Part shown: one piece after another, positions 52,634 to 60,658 of the stretch | Position numbering within the stretch: the stretch's first letter is position 1 | Layout: each line of letters starts with the position of its first letter | Assembly: GCA_902787975.1 (NCBI GenBank) | Contig: CADAIP010000008.1 | Coordinates: 18,229 to 82,228 of the forward strand | Reading direction: 5' to 3' | Origin: Oscillospiraceae bacterium | GTDB taxonomy: Bacteria > Bacillota > Clostridia > Saccharofermentanales > Saccharofermentanaceae | Length of the DNA stretch: 64,000 nucleotides | Made by a program: the position numbers and the translations under genes | The notes under the pieces: generated by a model | Told to the model about the DNA's origin: nothing | The model's input: the letters and a program-made list of their open reading frames with translations, nothing else | Databases searched by the model: none

Positions 52634-53383
52634 TTAATAGTCCTCTGACACGTAAATTATATAGTATTCGTAACCTTCAAACTTGAGTCTATTAAAGCAG
52701 ACGATCCTTGTTTCAGTATCGCTGACGGCGATCTTGACGCCTTTATCATAAGTATTCAGCATGTTGTAGTACTCTGAACCCTGAGCGCCTTCGCTGTAAC
52801 GGTCTACGAATGAATTATAGAGCTCATTTGCCTTATCAGCGTCATGGAGCCTTATCTTCATCGAGAATTCAACTGATCCGTTTTTCTCATTCCCTTCTAT
52901 GTTAAAGCTTGCAATGTGGTCGACCATCTCATCCGGCAAGATGAGGTCGTAGAACATATACAAACCATAGCCGGTGGAGTCTACCTGGGAATAACACGGG
53001 TGCTTGAGTTCCTGATCGAAATACTTAAGATCGTCAAGCTCATAAGTATGAGCTATGTCGTGATAATACTCATATTCGGCAATGATTTCATCGACCGAAA
53101 GATCCTGAACGATATAGTAGCTGTCCATTCCATTATAGCCACCGCCCTCATAATAATCTCTGCCCTGGGTTTCCCTGGTAGGTTGCGGTGTCGGGTCCGG
53201 ATTATCTCTGTAAAAACTTGTTTCTGTCTCTTCTTCGTCTTCATCATCATCTTCAGCCCAGATATCTGTCGTTGGCGAAGAATTATAGTTCAGAACACTT
53301 ACTACAAGTGCAACAATTCCTGCGGTTACAGTTACTGCAGCTGCAACAGATACAAGACTTGCGATCATTACTTTTTTATTCAT
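52634..53383 (-). CDS. Exported or membrane-anchored protein of unknown function
   Basis: The 249-residue protein has one N-terminal membrane helix (about 7-31), an acidic stretch (AEDDDEDEEETETS, about 43-56), a Pro/Thr linker and a globular outer domain of about 160 residues rich in Tyr and Asp. No family is recognised. The anchor-acidic linker-domain plan is like the other envelope proteins nearby. AAAGGG precedes the ATG. It is flanked by a terminator-like hairpin and an upstream TTGCAC/GTGCAA inverted repeat near 53437-53456. Confidence 0.7.
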   Translation of the reverse strand: MNKKVMIASLVSVAAAVTVTAGIVALVVSVLNYNSSPTTDIWAEDDDEDEEETETSFYRDNPDPTPQPTRETQGRDYYEGGGYNGMDSYYIVQDLSVDEIIAEYEYYHDIAHTYELDDLKYFDQELKHPCYSQVDSTGYGLYMFYDLILPDEMVDHIASFNIEGNEKNGSVEFSMKIRLHDADKANELYNSFVDRYSEGAQGSEYYNMLNTYDKGVKIAVSDTETRIVCFNRLKFEGYEYYIIYVSEDY

Positions 53384-53491
53384 AACAAGACCCTTTCTTG
53401 TTTTCAGGTTTCCCTAAATACAGATACAGGAAAGCAGTTGTTGCACTGATTTTGGTGCAAATTTATGGCACTAAAGATATTTAAGCGTTAA

Positions 53492-54661
53492 TTATTCGAC
53501 ATACATGATCGTCTCGAGCTCATCGAAACCATAATGTCTGAAGGCAATCCTGTAATCAGGATGCATCTCGAGAACGAGATTTGCCAACGTTACGAAGTCT
53601 TCGAACTTATGGTAGACGGAAATTGCCATTCTCGGACGGTTTTCCATAATAAGCTTGCGGGCACCTATGAGCGCTTCATATTCCGCACCTTCAATATCCA
53701 TCTTGATGAAAGTGACTCTCTTTCCCTCAAGCACATCATCAAGAGCTACTGTCTCAATCTCTTCAACACCTTCGAAGTTTCTCTTCTCAGCTTCTTCCCT
53801 GCTGATTATGCAAGAAGTCTCAAAAGCATCTGCTGCAAAATAAACCTTCTTATGTTCGTCTGCAGTGCCATAGGGATAGAGGTCGCATTTTCCTAGCGGC
53901 TCAAGCGCTGCCTTACTCTTCTTAAAATTCTCCGAATCAGCTTCAAAAGAATAAATATGCTCAAAACCCTTGTGACCGCACCAGCCTGCAAAGTTGTAGC
54001 ATGTAGCTCCGTCAAAGCAGCCGCAGTCTACAAAGACTTCATTTTCGCCGGCCTCGAAATAATCGAAATACTGGCCCTGGTTATTGCGCCAGTCGAAGAT
54101 ACCTGAGCAGATATTCTTTTCGCTTATTCCGATCTCATCAACAAGGCGCTTTTTAACTTCATCAGCCACAGGCTTCTTTGAATAAGAGATAACGAATGTC
54201 TTATCGCCATAAACAGATTTATTCTCGGAAAGTTCTTTATCGGTAATTACCTTGATTCCGGTCTGCTTATCAACAGGTCCAAGGCTCTCATCCGGATCAA
54301 CGAAACAATCTACCACTACGCCGAACTGCTTAAATCGTCCTGCAAGGTAATGTCCTGCACGTCCTGCACCGTAGATCAGGCAATGAGACCCCTTCCGGAG
54401 CTTCTCAACATATACCTGCATGTCGCTGTTAAGATTTCTGTACTTCGACTCAAGTCCGGTTATATAGCCGACATCTCCGGTGGATGCATACATGATCTTG
54501 GCTTCAAATATCTTCTTTGATATCTCATCGTTAAGATGTGCATAAACGTTCCTTGCCATCTCAAGGAAATCCGCATTCATATCACCTGATGCTCTAAGAG
54601 CCTTCTGCTTGTCTTGCGCATTATCAGAACCAAATTCAATACGCTTATCGTGTATACTCAT
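53492..54661 (-). CDS. FkbM family methyltransferase
   Basis: This 389-residue protein ends in an FkbM-type SAM-dependent methyltransferase domain (about 205-389; FVDCGCFDGATCYNFAG, YSFEADSENF, TFIKMDIEGAEYEAL). Before it lies a Rossmann-like segment (CLIYGAGRAGHYLA, about 93-106) and a helical start. Proteins of this two-part type occur near glycan and surface-sugar genes, where they O-methylate sugars; no glycan cluster is present here. The target is unknown. A TATAAT at 54695-54700 on the minus strand may be its -10. Confidence 0.88.
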   Translation of the reverse strand: MSIHDKRIEFGSDNAQDKQKALRASGDMNADFLEMARNVYAHLNDEISKKIFEAKIMYASTGDVGYITGLESKYRNLNSDMQVYVEKLRKGSHCLIYGAGRAGHYLAGRFKQFGVVVDCFVDPDESLGPVDKQTGIKVITDKELSENKSVYGDKTFVISYSKKPVADEVKKRLVDEIGISEKNICSGIFDWRNNQGQYFDYFEAGENEVFVDCGCFDGATCYNFAGWCGHKGFEHIYSFEADSENFKKSKAALEPLGKCDLYPYGTADEHKKVYFAADAFETSCIISREEAEKRNFEGVEEIETVALDDVLEGKRVTFIKMDIEGAEYEALIGARKLIMENRPRMAISVYHKFEDFVTLANLVLEMHPDYRIAFRHYGFDELETIMYVE

Positions 54662-54733
54662 TTATCCTCTCCATATTAACAATTAATCAAAGACATTATA
54701 CACGAAGCACCTTGCAACATTTATATTAATCAA

Positions 54734-54769
54734 TCTGTATTAATAGTATATTCTGTATTAGTAGTATCT
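54734..54769 (+). repeat. Tandem 18-bp repeat upstream of a lipoprotein gene
   Basis: Two adjacent 18-base copies, TCTGTATTAATAGTATAT and TCTGTATTAGTAGTATCT (16 of 18 identical), end 2 bases before AGGGGG, the ribosome binding site of the gene at 54785. They cover the expected promoter region and could be a regulator site or a leader repeat. Confidence 0.7.
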
Positions 54770-54784
54770 GAGGGGGTATTGACT

Positions 54785-55918
54785 ATGAAAAGGAAAGCAA
54801 CTGCTTTGATTCTTACTGCAGTTTTTGTTCTCACAGGTTGCGGAAAAGGAACGAAAACAATAGATACAGCCGATGTTACGGATAACACTGACACCGTCAT
54901 AACGTCATCCTCAACTGTGACAGAAACCGAAAAGATTATCACGGAATCTCTCGAAATAGATATATCGAATTACACTGATACGGCAAACGGCAATTATGAG
55001 ACCAGATTCTGTTTTGAGAGTAACGAAGAGAACGGCAAAACTGAAATCACAAGCATTCCAAGAGAGAAAATAGATTATCTGGTGTCTTACATTCAGGAAA
55101 TGGATATACCTTCAGAATACAGAATGGATATTGATGATTACATTGAAGATCACGAAGGACACACATACTTTGGATGTGTTGCTCTTAAATACAGAAGCAC
55201 AAGCGGAAAGATTATTTATTTGTACTGCAATCTTTTCGATCAGTATCCTGAAGGTTTTACTGAATTCATTGACACCCTGAATGAAATAGACGATGAGAAT
55301 GAAGACATCATCTTCGGAGAACCGATTGAAATGACTCCTGAGTTATTTAATGAACTGTCAGGGTGCAGCGATGAAAAAGTTACCGACGGCACAGCAATGG
55401 ATGTATATCTTGCCGGCAATTGGGATCTCTATTCTTTCATGTGGTGCTGCAGGAATAATGGGTTTAAAGGTGCCGAACAGCAATGGTCCGACTGGCCGAT
55501 CACAAGAAGCATACCAATGGAAGTAAGGAATGTTGAAAGCACAGAAGAAGAACTCAGAAAATATGCTGAAGCTGTTGCTGCTGCCGTTGGTACCGACCCG
55601 TCAAATATCAACGATGACGGCATGGGCGGACTCAATGTCTTCTGGAATGAGAGACCCGATCACCATTTCCAAAGCGGAGTAACGATATACAGATCATGTG
55701 CTATACCCGATTACTATGAATACGGCGAGACACCTGACTATATCTGTCATGCCTGGTATCTGGACGGCGGAGAATACCGGAAAGAAGACAAATATCACGC
55801 CTACTACAGCAAAGACGGAAAATTCATCATACTATTCTCGGGATGGAATCTTGACGGAACTCATGACAGCATGATGGAATTCACCATAGCATGCAAGGAT
55901 CTTCTGGAAACAAGATAA
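54785..55918 (+). CDS. Lipoprotein of unknown function
   Basis: This 377-residue protein has a lipoprotein signal with lipobox VLTGC (about 14-18) and a Thr/Ser-rich linker (about 20-55), followed by a globular domain of about 310 residues. The domain is rich in acidic and aromatic residues, with no recognised motif. The ATG at 54785 follows AGGGGG at 8 bases; an in-frame TTG at 54779 lies too close to that site. It converges on the gene at 55948, with only 29 bases between and no strong terminator. Confidence 0.75.
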   Translation: MKRKATALILTAVFVLTGCGKGTKTIDTADVTDNTDTVITSSSTVTETEKIITESLEIDISNYTDTANGNYETRFCFESNEENGKTEITSIPREKIDYLVSYIQEMDIPSEYRMDIDDYIEDHEGHTYFGCVALKYRSTSGKIIYLYCNLFDQYPEGFTEFIDTLNEIDDENEDIIFGEPIEMTPELFNELSGCSDEKVTDGTAMDVYLAGNWDLYSFMWCCRNNGFKGAEQQWSDWPITRSIPMEVRNVESTEEELRKYAEAVAAAVGTDPSNINDDGMGGLNVFWNERPDHHFQSGVTIYRSCAIPDYYEYGETPDYICHAWYLDGGEYRKEDKYHAYYSKDGKFIILFSGWNLDGTHDSMMEFTIACKDLLETR

Positions 55919-55947
55919 AGCGATATTCTAATTCGTAACTAATTGAT

Positions 55948-56547
55948 TCAATTATTAGAATCGATCAATGCATCTACCTGTTCATCACCATTTCCGGGGA
56001 GCACGAACTTCTCGAATAATTTGTCAGCTACCTGTGTTCTTAAACCGCTTCTTTGTTTAAAGAGCTTTAAGTCAGGTTCTGTCTTCCCTTTTGCGCTGTA
56101 CAGTTTTGCATCCAAAGGAACAAATCTGTATTTGATTCCTGTTTTCTTTGATGCGATTCGGGTTCTGATATCTGATGCGAAAAATACATCTTTTCTGCAG
56201 AGCGAATAAATGAGCAAAATAATGGCTCCGATCACAGTGCCAATAGCAGTAACAATAGGGATCCAAAGGCCAAAAGAACCTGTCCTGAATGCTGCAACAA
56301 CTAATGCGACTAAGATAAAGAGAGCAATAAAACCTGTCCATTTAAGCACATACATTAAGCGTTCTTTCTTTATACAGCTCTTGCAAAAAGAACTTCTCTC
56401 AAATGAAACCAGTTTCTCATATACAGTTGTAGTGGTTTTCTTGGCAACAACATAATTCTGAGTTGTAGAACTTGACCTGACATCCACTATCGCAAATCTG
56501 TATGTATTTTCAGGATTTGCTTTTTTACAACTTACACATTCACTCAT
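55948..56547 (-). CDS. Zinc-ribbon two-helix membrane protein
   Basis: The 199-residue protein has a split cysteine motif (MSECVSCKKA at the start and FCKSCIKKER about 54-63), two membrane helices (about 66-87 and 94-114) and a basic cytoplasmic C-terminal region of about 80 residues. No family is recognised. It shares the small zinc-ribbon plus membrane-helix plan with neighbours but lacks the Q/P linker. An extended -10 lies about 33 bases upstream. Confidence 0.7.
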   Translation of the reverse strand: MSECVSCKKANPENTYRFAIVDVRSSSTTQNYVVAKKTTTTVYEKLVSFERSSFCKSCIKKERLMYVLKWTGFIALFILVALVVAAFRTGSFGLWIPIVTAIGTVIGAIILLIYSLCRKDVFFASDIRTRIASKKTGIKYRFVPLDAKLYSAKGKTEPDLKLFKQRSGLRTQVADKLFEKFVLPGNGDEQVDALIDSNN

Positions 56548-56579
56548 TAGGATTACCTCTATCTGTTTTAATCGACGAC

Positions 56580-56588
56580 ATTATAACA
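56580..56588 (-). promoter_or_regulatory. Extended -10 before the gene at 55948
   Basis: TGTTATAAT on the minus strand, 33 bases before the ATG at 56547, without a good -35. Confidence 0.5.
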
Positions 56589-56670
56589 AACTATCGACAA
56601 AACGCTTATAGATTTTTCTGTTAATTATGATCCCATAACTGAACTTCAACTTAGTTATCCCCCATAATTC

Positions 56671-57603
56671 TCATATGACGCTTAGGAGCTGGTCTCTTGA
56701 CCAGTAGTACTGTCCTTTATCTTCAAATTCTCTGTAGAAGACTTCTACCATCATCGTCATATACAAGATGATATCGTACCAGCGGAGCCGCTTTAATTCA
56801 TTCTCCGTGAAGTCCTGTTTTCCGAATCCTTCCAGAAAATCTTTATTCAGGTTATGTTTGCGGAAGCGGTCATCCATGAAAGCCTCTCCCCACATTGCCC
56901 TCTCCCAGTCGATAATGCCGGAAACGTGATCTCCATCTACAAACACATTCCCTTCCCACATATCCCAATGAACCAGAGTGGCAAAACTGACTTCGTCAAA
57001 TATATGCTTCTCTTCTTCAAAACATTTCAGGAGCTTATCTGTATCACAGCAAAGATCCACATTTTTCTTCTGCGCGTCAGATATCAGATTTGCAAGCATT
57101 TTGCATACAAAACCTGATAATGAATCATATCGTACCGTGTCTCCCAGGAAACCGAATTGAGGGTTGGTGATCGAACACAATTGTCTGGAAATACAACCAA
57201 TCTCCCTGGCAATCTTGCGGTTTGTCTCCTCCGGCAGATTTTCTTTTATAAAACTGTAATTACTCCCTGGAAGCTTTTCCATGAAAAAGTAATCACCGTC
57301 ACATATTGTTCCGGAGCAGTCATAAGCCAGAACATCTGCGACTTTAAATGAACAATTCTCACGCACGAGCTTCATCGCCGTAACTTCCGCATCCATCAGA
57401 CGGATCTCATTTGAAGTATTGCCTGTTCTGTCTTTTGCAGCGATCTTCAGGATGCATTCATCACCATCACTAAACGTGATGTTATACGTAACATTGCACA
57501 TCCCTTCCGTCAGCTCTTTAATGCTTGCTGCAGATTTCGACGGAAATGACTTGCTTATCATTTCGTTTATGACTGTATCTGACTGCCGGTTCTTTGTAAT
57601 CAA
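56671..57603 (-). CDS. Aminoglycoside phosphotransferase-like kinase
   Basis: This protein of about 310 residues belongs to the APH/choline-kinase fold. The ATP-binding lysine is in CILKIAAK, the catalytic loop is LVHWDMWEGNVFVDG (HxDxxxxN intact) and the metal-binding aspartate is in GIIDWERAMWGE. Enzymes of this family phosphorylate small hydroxylated molecules; resistance cannot be assumed. Start choice is difficult: TTG 57601-57603, just after the stop of the zinc-ribbon gene, fits the family N-terminus. A longer reading from 57702 would overlap that gene by about 98 bases. Confidence in the family is high and in the start is low. Confidence 0.85.
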   Translation of the reverse strand: MITKNRQSDTVINEMISKSFPSKSAASIKELTEGMCNVTYNITFSDGDECILKIAAKDRTGNTSNEIRLMDAEVTAMKLVRENCSFKVADVLAYDCSGTICDGDYFFMEKLPGSNYSFIKENLPEETNRKIAREIGCISRQLCSITNPQFGFLGDTVRYDSLSGFVCKMLANLISDAQKKNVDLCCDTDKLLKCFEEEKHIFDEVSFATLVHWDMWEGNVFVDGDHVSGIIDWERAMWGEAFMDDRFRKHNLNKDFLEGFGKQDFTENELKRLRWYDIILYMTMMVEVFYREFEDKGQYYWSRDQLLSVI

Positions 57604-57604
57604 A

Positions 57605-58069
57605 TCAGTACACCCAGCCGAAAAGGGAATTGAAAAGATCATATGCATCATCTGACCAGAATGTTGCCCACATAAGGCCTGAAACAAACAATGCGAAAAC
57701 ACTTAAGATGAGACCGATTACAGCCATGGCCTTAAGCTTGCCGTTCTTCTTCACAAGTCCAAGGATCGAGAGGATAGCGCCGGCAAGGCCTTCAAATATA
57801 CTGACTAAGTTGACGAAGATAATAAAACAAAATGCGACAGCACTTATTCCAAGGATAAAGCCGGCGATAGCAAGACCTTTAGATTTTTTTACCGGCGCTT
57901 CGGGAACAGCAGCAGGCATTGGCGGTACAGACTGATAATATACAGGCTGAACTGCAGGCTGAGGAACCGGCTGGACTGCTGGTTGAGGTGCAGTTTGGAC
58001 AGGCGTTCCGCAATTGGGGCAAAATGACTGACCGTCTCTAATCAATGAACCACAAGAACTACAATACAT
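57605..58069 (-). CDS. Zinc-ribbon, QP-linker DUF4190-like membrane protein
   Basis: This 154-residue protein has a zinc ribbon (MYCSSCGSLI, FCPNCGTPV), a Pro/Gln/Val linker (about 26-58; units like PQPAVQPV) and two or three membrane helices of DUF4190 type (about 65-95 and 110-140). It is a shorter relative of the protein at 49607. The ATG at 58067-58069 follows AAGGGA; an in-frame ATG 15 bases earlier lies in front of that site. Function is unknown. Confidence 0.75.
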   Translation of the reverse strand: MYCSSCGSLIRDGQSFCPNCGTPVQTAPQPAVQPVPQPAVQPVYYQSVPPMPAAVPEAPVKKSKGLAIAGFILGISAVAFCFIIFVNLVSIFEGLAGAILSILGLVKKNGKLKAMAVIGLILSVFALFVSGLMWATFWSDDAYDLFNSLFGWVY

Positions 58070-58106
58070 CGTCTTCCCTTCCATTTAATCAGTGTCTCAT
58101 AAATTC

Positions 58107-58409
58107 TTATAAGTCTATCTCAAACTCTTCGTAATACTTTCCTTGATGGCTTTCATCATTATATATTAGCTTTATGGTGTCTTCGTCTACCCATTCGACT
58201 TCAAAATATACCTCTTCGTTGAATCCACGGCCTTCATATTTCCAGATGACATCGCCATGGTAGATCACATGTGGTCTGCTCACGACATCATATTCAACGA
58301 TTATTGAATTCTCTCCGTTTGGCGAGGAATACTTTTCACGTCTGTTACCGCATGCAGCAACATTCAACGCAATGAAAACAATTAAACAAAACGATAGTAA
58401 TCTCTTCAC
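58107..58409 (-). CDS. Small lipoprotein
   Basis: This 100-residue protein has a lipoprotein signal with lipobox NVAAC (about 16-20) and a small beta-rich domain of about 75 residues (VEYDVVSRPHVIYHGDVIWK, VEWVDEDTIKLIYND). The repeating VxWxDxDTIxLxYN pattern is found in small lipoproteins of unknown function in Clostridia. It starts 10 bases after the stop of the gene at 58420. Confidence 0.7.
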   Translation of the reverse strand: MKRLLSFCLIVFIALNVAACGNRREKYSSPNGENSIIVEYDVVSRPHVIYHGDVIWKYEGRGFNEEVYFEVEWVDEDTIKLIYNDESHQGKYYEEFEIDL

Positions 58410-58419
58410 TTATCTGCCT

Positions 58420-59340
58420 CTATTTCAATTTCCTGATTTCATAATATAATTCCCGGATACGTTTTTGCATTGCTTCTGCCCCGTCAATACCGGACTTAAG
58501 GTCTCCTCCCAAAGAATCAAGTTCTTCCTCAATGCTCTCCACTTCTTTGTTTGTCGCTTTTTTAACCCGGAGATACTGGATAAGACCGTATGTAACCACA
58601 ACGATCAAAAGCGTAATAAGAACGAAAAACAGTGCCAGCATAATATCAGTATCTCCCACTTTTTTGATATATATGCTCTGGTACATTGTCGAGTAATATT
58701 CCTCTGCGCTTGATTTTTCAATAAAATATCCCAAAAGAAAATACAGAGCGAAAAACGCCAGAGGGATTCCTATCAGCAGCATAAGTCCGATCGGCATGTC
58801 CCGCTCTTCTTTTTTTGCGTTGAGTTTTCTGTTTTTGATCACCCTACTTTGATGGGATTTCTCGACAGTATCTTTCCGCGCATCATATTCTTCCGCGCAA
58901 GCAAATAGTTCCTGCACCTTCTCGAAGTATTCCTTGTGTGCGCTGTCCGTATCGCGAACAGCCTGAGCGGTACACTTTTTCACTTTCGCAAAGTTTATGG
59001 AACGGAAGAGTTCAAGATTTGACATATCTTCCTGTCTCTTCATATGTGCCGCAACCAGGATCTTTCCAAGAAGTGCCTCGAAATTATGCGGGTCTTTGGA
59101 CAAGAGAAAATCATAAGCATCTGCAGCAGCCGTCCATTCACCTCTTTGGAGAAACTGTGACGCCCGTGACAACACATCGTCTTCACGGAAGTACTCATAA
59201 TCGTAGGTTACCCCGCAAAACGGACACTCGTACATCTGTCCGTCCAGGTTCACACGAAGCGGGCCGCCACATGACGGACATGAATGTTTTTTTATATTGG
59301 AAACCGTCTCAGCCAAGAATTTTTCCTCCTCATATCCCAC
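58420..59340 (-). CDS. Zinc-ribbon membrane protein with TPR-like segment
   Basis: The 306-residue protein starts with a zinc ribbon (SCPSCGGPL, YECPFCGVTY; about 20-43), then one TPR-like pair (RASQFLQRGEWTAAADAYDF, about 58-77), a charged helix, two membrane helices (about 182-205 and 232-256) and a C-terminal coiled coil (about 262-305). The start ATG is preceded by GAGGAGG. The layout suggests a cytoplasmic adaptor fixed to the membrane. It is the first gene of the minus-strand group 59.3-55.9 kb. Confidence 0.72.
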   Translation of the reverse strand: MGYEEEKFLAETVSNIKKHSCPSCGGPLRVNLDGQMYECPFCGVTYDYEYFREDDVLSRASQFLQRGEWTAAADAYDFLLSKDPHNFEALLGKILVAAHMKRQEDMSNLELFRSINFAKVKKCTAQAVRDTDSAHKEYFEKVQELFACAEEYDARKDTVEKSHQSRVIKNRKLNAKKEERDMPIGLMLLIGIPLAFFALYFLLGYFIEKSSAEEYYSTMYQSIYIKKVGDTDIMLALFFVLITLLIVVVTYGLIQYLRVKKATNKEVESIEEELDSLGGDLKSGIDGAEAMQKRIRELYYEIRKLK

Positions 59341-59415
59341 TGAAAATTAAGAGTTACCTGTCAAAGGATTCCTTTACTCTTAAGTTCCCTAAAAGCAATT
59401 TTAACATATGACGTT

Positions 59416-59553
59416 ATGTCTTTTTTATACCGTCAAAAAGTTCCATATAGTACTATTTGCTTAATTCTAATATTCTCCGGAGCTCATTTCGTTGGTGAAC
59501 AGATAGACAATGTCAATACAAGGATTTTGGATTTCTTAATGCATCTGGAATGA
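59416..59553 (+). pseudogene. Remnant C-terminus of an alpha/beta hydrolase
   Basis: In the 329-base gap 59341-59669 an open frame of 45 codons runs from ATG 59416 to TGA 59551-59553. Its last 24 residues (SGAHFVGEQIDNVNTRILDF plus LMHLE) match the usual end of alpha/beta hydrolases, where the histidine of G-x-H is catalytic and is followed by a helix ending in LDFL. The nucleophile and the rest of the fold are missing upstream. A plus-strand terminator follows at 59601. It is best read as a truncated gene whose 5' part was lost. The start ATG has no ribosome binding site. Confidence 0.5.
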
Positions 59554-59592
59554 ATTACTGTCCAGATCAGTTCATTGAATAAGAGAAATAAA

Positions 59593-59626
59593 CAAAAATC
59601 CCGGGCACGTAGTGTGCCCGGTTTTT
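59593..59626. terminator. Bidirectional terminator
   Basis: CCGGGCAC (59601-59608) pairs with GTGCCCGG (59614-59621). T5 follows on the plus strand, and ATTTTTGTTTATT follows on the minus strand. On the minus strand it ends the lipoprotein gene at 59670; on the plus strand it would end the hydrolase remnant. Confidence 0.85.
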
Positions 59627-59669
59627 CTATATAGAAACGTTTTTAAGACTATCCTTATGCCTCTTGCGA

Positions 59670-60233
59670 TCACCTGTTATTTATAGCATTTTCTATCATT
59701 TCCCTGGCTTCCGCAAATCTTCTGCTGTCAGGATCATCATCATAACCTGCTACATATCCGCCCGAGATATTCACGGCATTAGTTGTCTCAACCATGATGA
59801 AATAACTCGCCCCGTCATCAACGATATCCTTTGTTGACATATCTTCTTCCAGTTCCATGAAATTAACTCTGGTCAAAACATTTACCATACTTGACCAATC
59901 GAGATCAGATATCTCAAATTCAGTAATATCATATAAGTCATCAGACGGCAGTTCTCCCGCAAGATAATCGTAGGTTTTATCGCCTTCAGGATAGATGCTG
60001 TATTTTTCAACTTTAAGATCAGGTGTAAATACATACATTTCAACCTTATTCAAGCCGCCCCAATAAACCAAATAAGTGATTTTAGTAACTTCCAAAGGCC
60101 CTCTTGAGATTTGAGTCGTTTCCGAAGTCCTACTAGAACTTTGAGTCCGGATCGCCTTGCTGCAAGAAGTCAGTACGAACAAACCGATCAACAAAACGAG
60201 TCCTGCAACTACTAATTTCTTAAGTCTTTCCAT
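59670..60233 (-). CDS. Lipoprotein of unknown function
   Basis: This 187-residue protein has a lipoprotein signal with lipobox VLTSC (about 20-24), a short Ser/Thr linker and a domain of about 145 residues with alternating strands and helices (VTKITYLVYWGGLNKVEMYV, DPDSRRFAEAREMIENAI). No family is recognised. The start is the ATG at 60231-60233, with AGGA 9 bases before it; an in-frame ATG at 60260 would put the signal peptide too far in. Confidence 0.75.
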   Translation of the reverse strand: MERLKKLVVAGLVLLIGLFVLTSCSKAIRTQSSSRTSETTQISRGPLEVTKITYLVYWGGLNKVEMYVFTPDLKVEKYSIYPEGDKTYDYLAGELPSDDLYDITEFEISDLDWSSMVNVLTRVNFMELEEDMSTKDIVDDGASYFIMVETTNAVNISGGYVAGYDDDPDSRRFAEAREMIENAINNR

Positions 60234-60381
60234 AAATCCAATTCCTGCCATGCCTTTCAATAGTCTTCATAACCATAAGCCCATCTTTGCGGCTTTATGA
60301 TTGATAAACAGTATGCCTGCTAATAGTTGACAATATTAATACAAACGGACAGAGGTAAATGTTGCAATTCTCATCAGAATG

Positions 60382-60438
60382 GAAAAAAAGGAGTGACCGG
60401 AACCAGTAACACCTCTATGGTGGGCAGAGGTGGTTCTA
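60382..60438. repeat. Direct repeat copy A flanking the LRR gene
   Basis: The 49 bases 60390-60438 match 63952-64000 at 44 of 49 positions, in the same orientation; the A-rich stretch before them is also shared. Copy A has a damaged hairpin where copy B has a perfect one. After 60438 the sequence continues with a GGTGG/CCACC inverted repeat that cannot be compared because copy B meets the window edge. Confidence 0.8.
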
Positions 60439-60570
60439 ATTCCACCAATTTGGCCACCGCTGCAAAGCCAATAAATCAAGTATTTGGGCACCATTAGCCA
60501 AGCTAAAAACAGGGCTTAAACCAAACTTAAACCACGATTCTTATTACATAGGGGAACCAACAACAAAAAT

Positions 60571-60598
60571 TGCCGGGTACATATTCTTGTGCCCGGCA
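60571..60598 (-). terminator. Intrinsic terminator of the LRR surface protein gene
   Basis: TGCCGGGTACA (60571-60581) pairs with TGTGCCCGGCA (60588-60598), with one G-U pair. On the minus strand ATTTTTGTTG follows. Confidence 0.8.
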
Positions 60599-60658
60599 TT
60601 TATTGCTTTATAGATATTTAGCTTAGTACATTAAATTCTTGATTATCTGTACTATTTC

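Larger units (their letters stand above)
60234..60658. other. 425-base gene-free stretch between a lipoprotein and the LRR surface protein
   Basis: It holds the presumed promoter region of the lipoprotein gene at its left end, one copy of the repeat shared with the right end of the window (60382-60438), about 85 bases of further sequence with short inverted repeats (GGTGG/CCACC near 60429-60446), and a terminator at 60571-60598. No coding frame longer than about 33 codons was found in it. Confidence 0.6.

Noticed and set aside
53437..53456. TTGCAC/GTGCAA inverted repeat as a terminator of the FkbM gene
   Set aside because: The stem is 6 bp with no T-run on either strand. It may be an operator, but nothing supports a specific role.
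55925..55961. ATTCTAAT/ATTAGAAT inverted repeat between convergent genes as a terminator
   Set aside because: The loop is long and the stem AT-rich, with no T-run, so termination is not convincing.
56671..57603. Calling the APH-like kinase an antibiotic-resistance gene
   Set aside because: The catalytic residues are intact, but the family phosphorylates many compounds and nothing here indicates an aminoglycoside substrate.
60382..60520. Complete tRNA gene in repeat copy A
   Set aside because: A T-arm-like stem and CCA-like end are visible, but no matching acceptor 5' strand, D-arm or anticodon arm.
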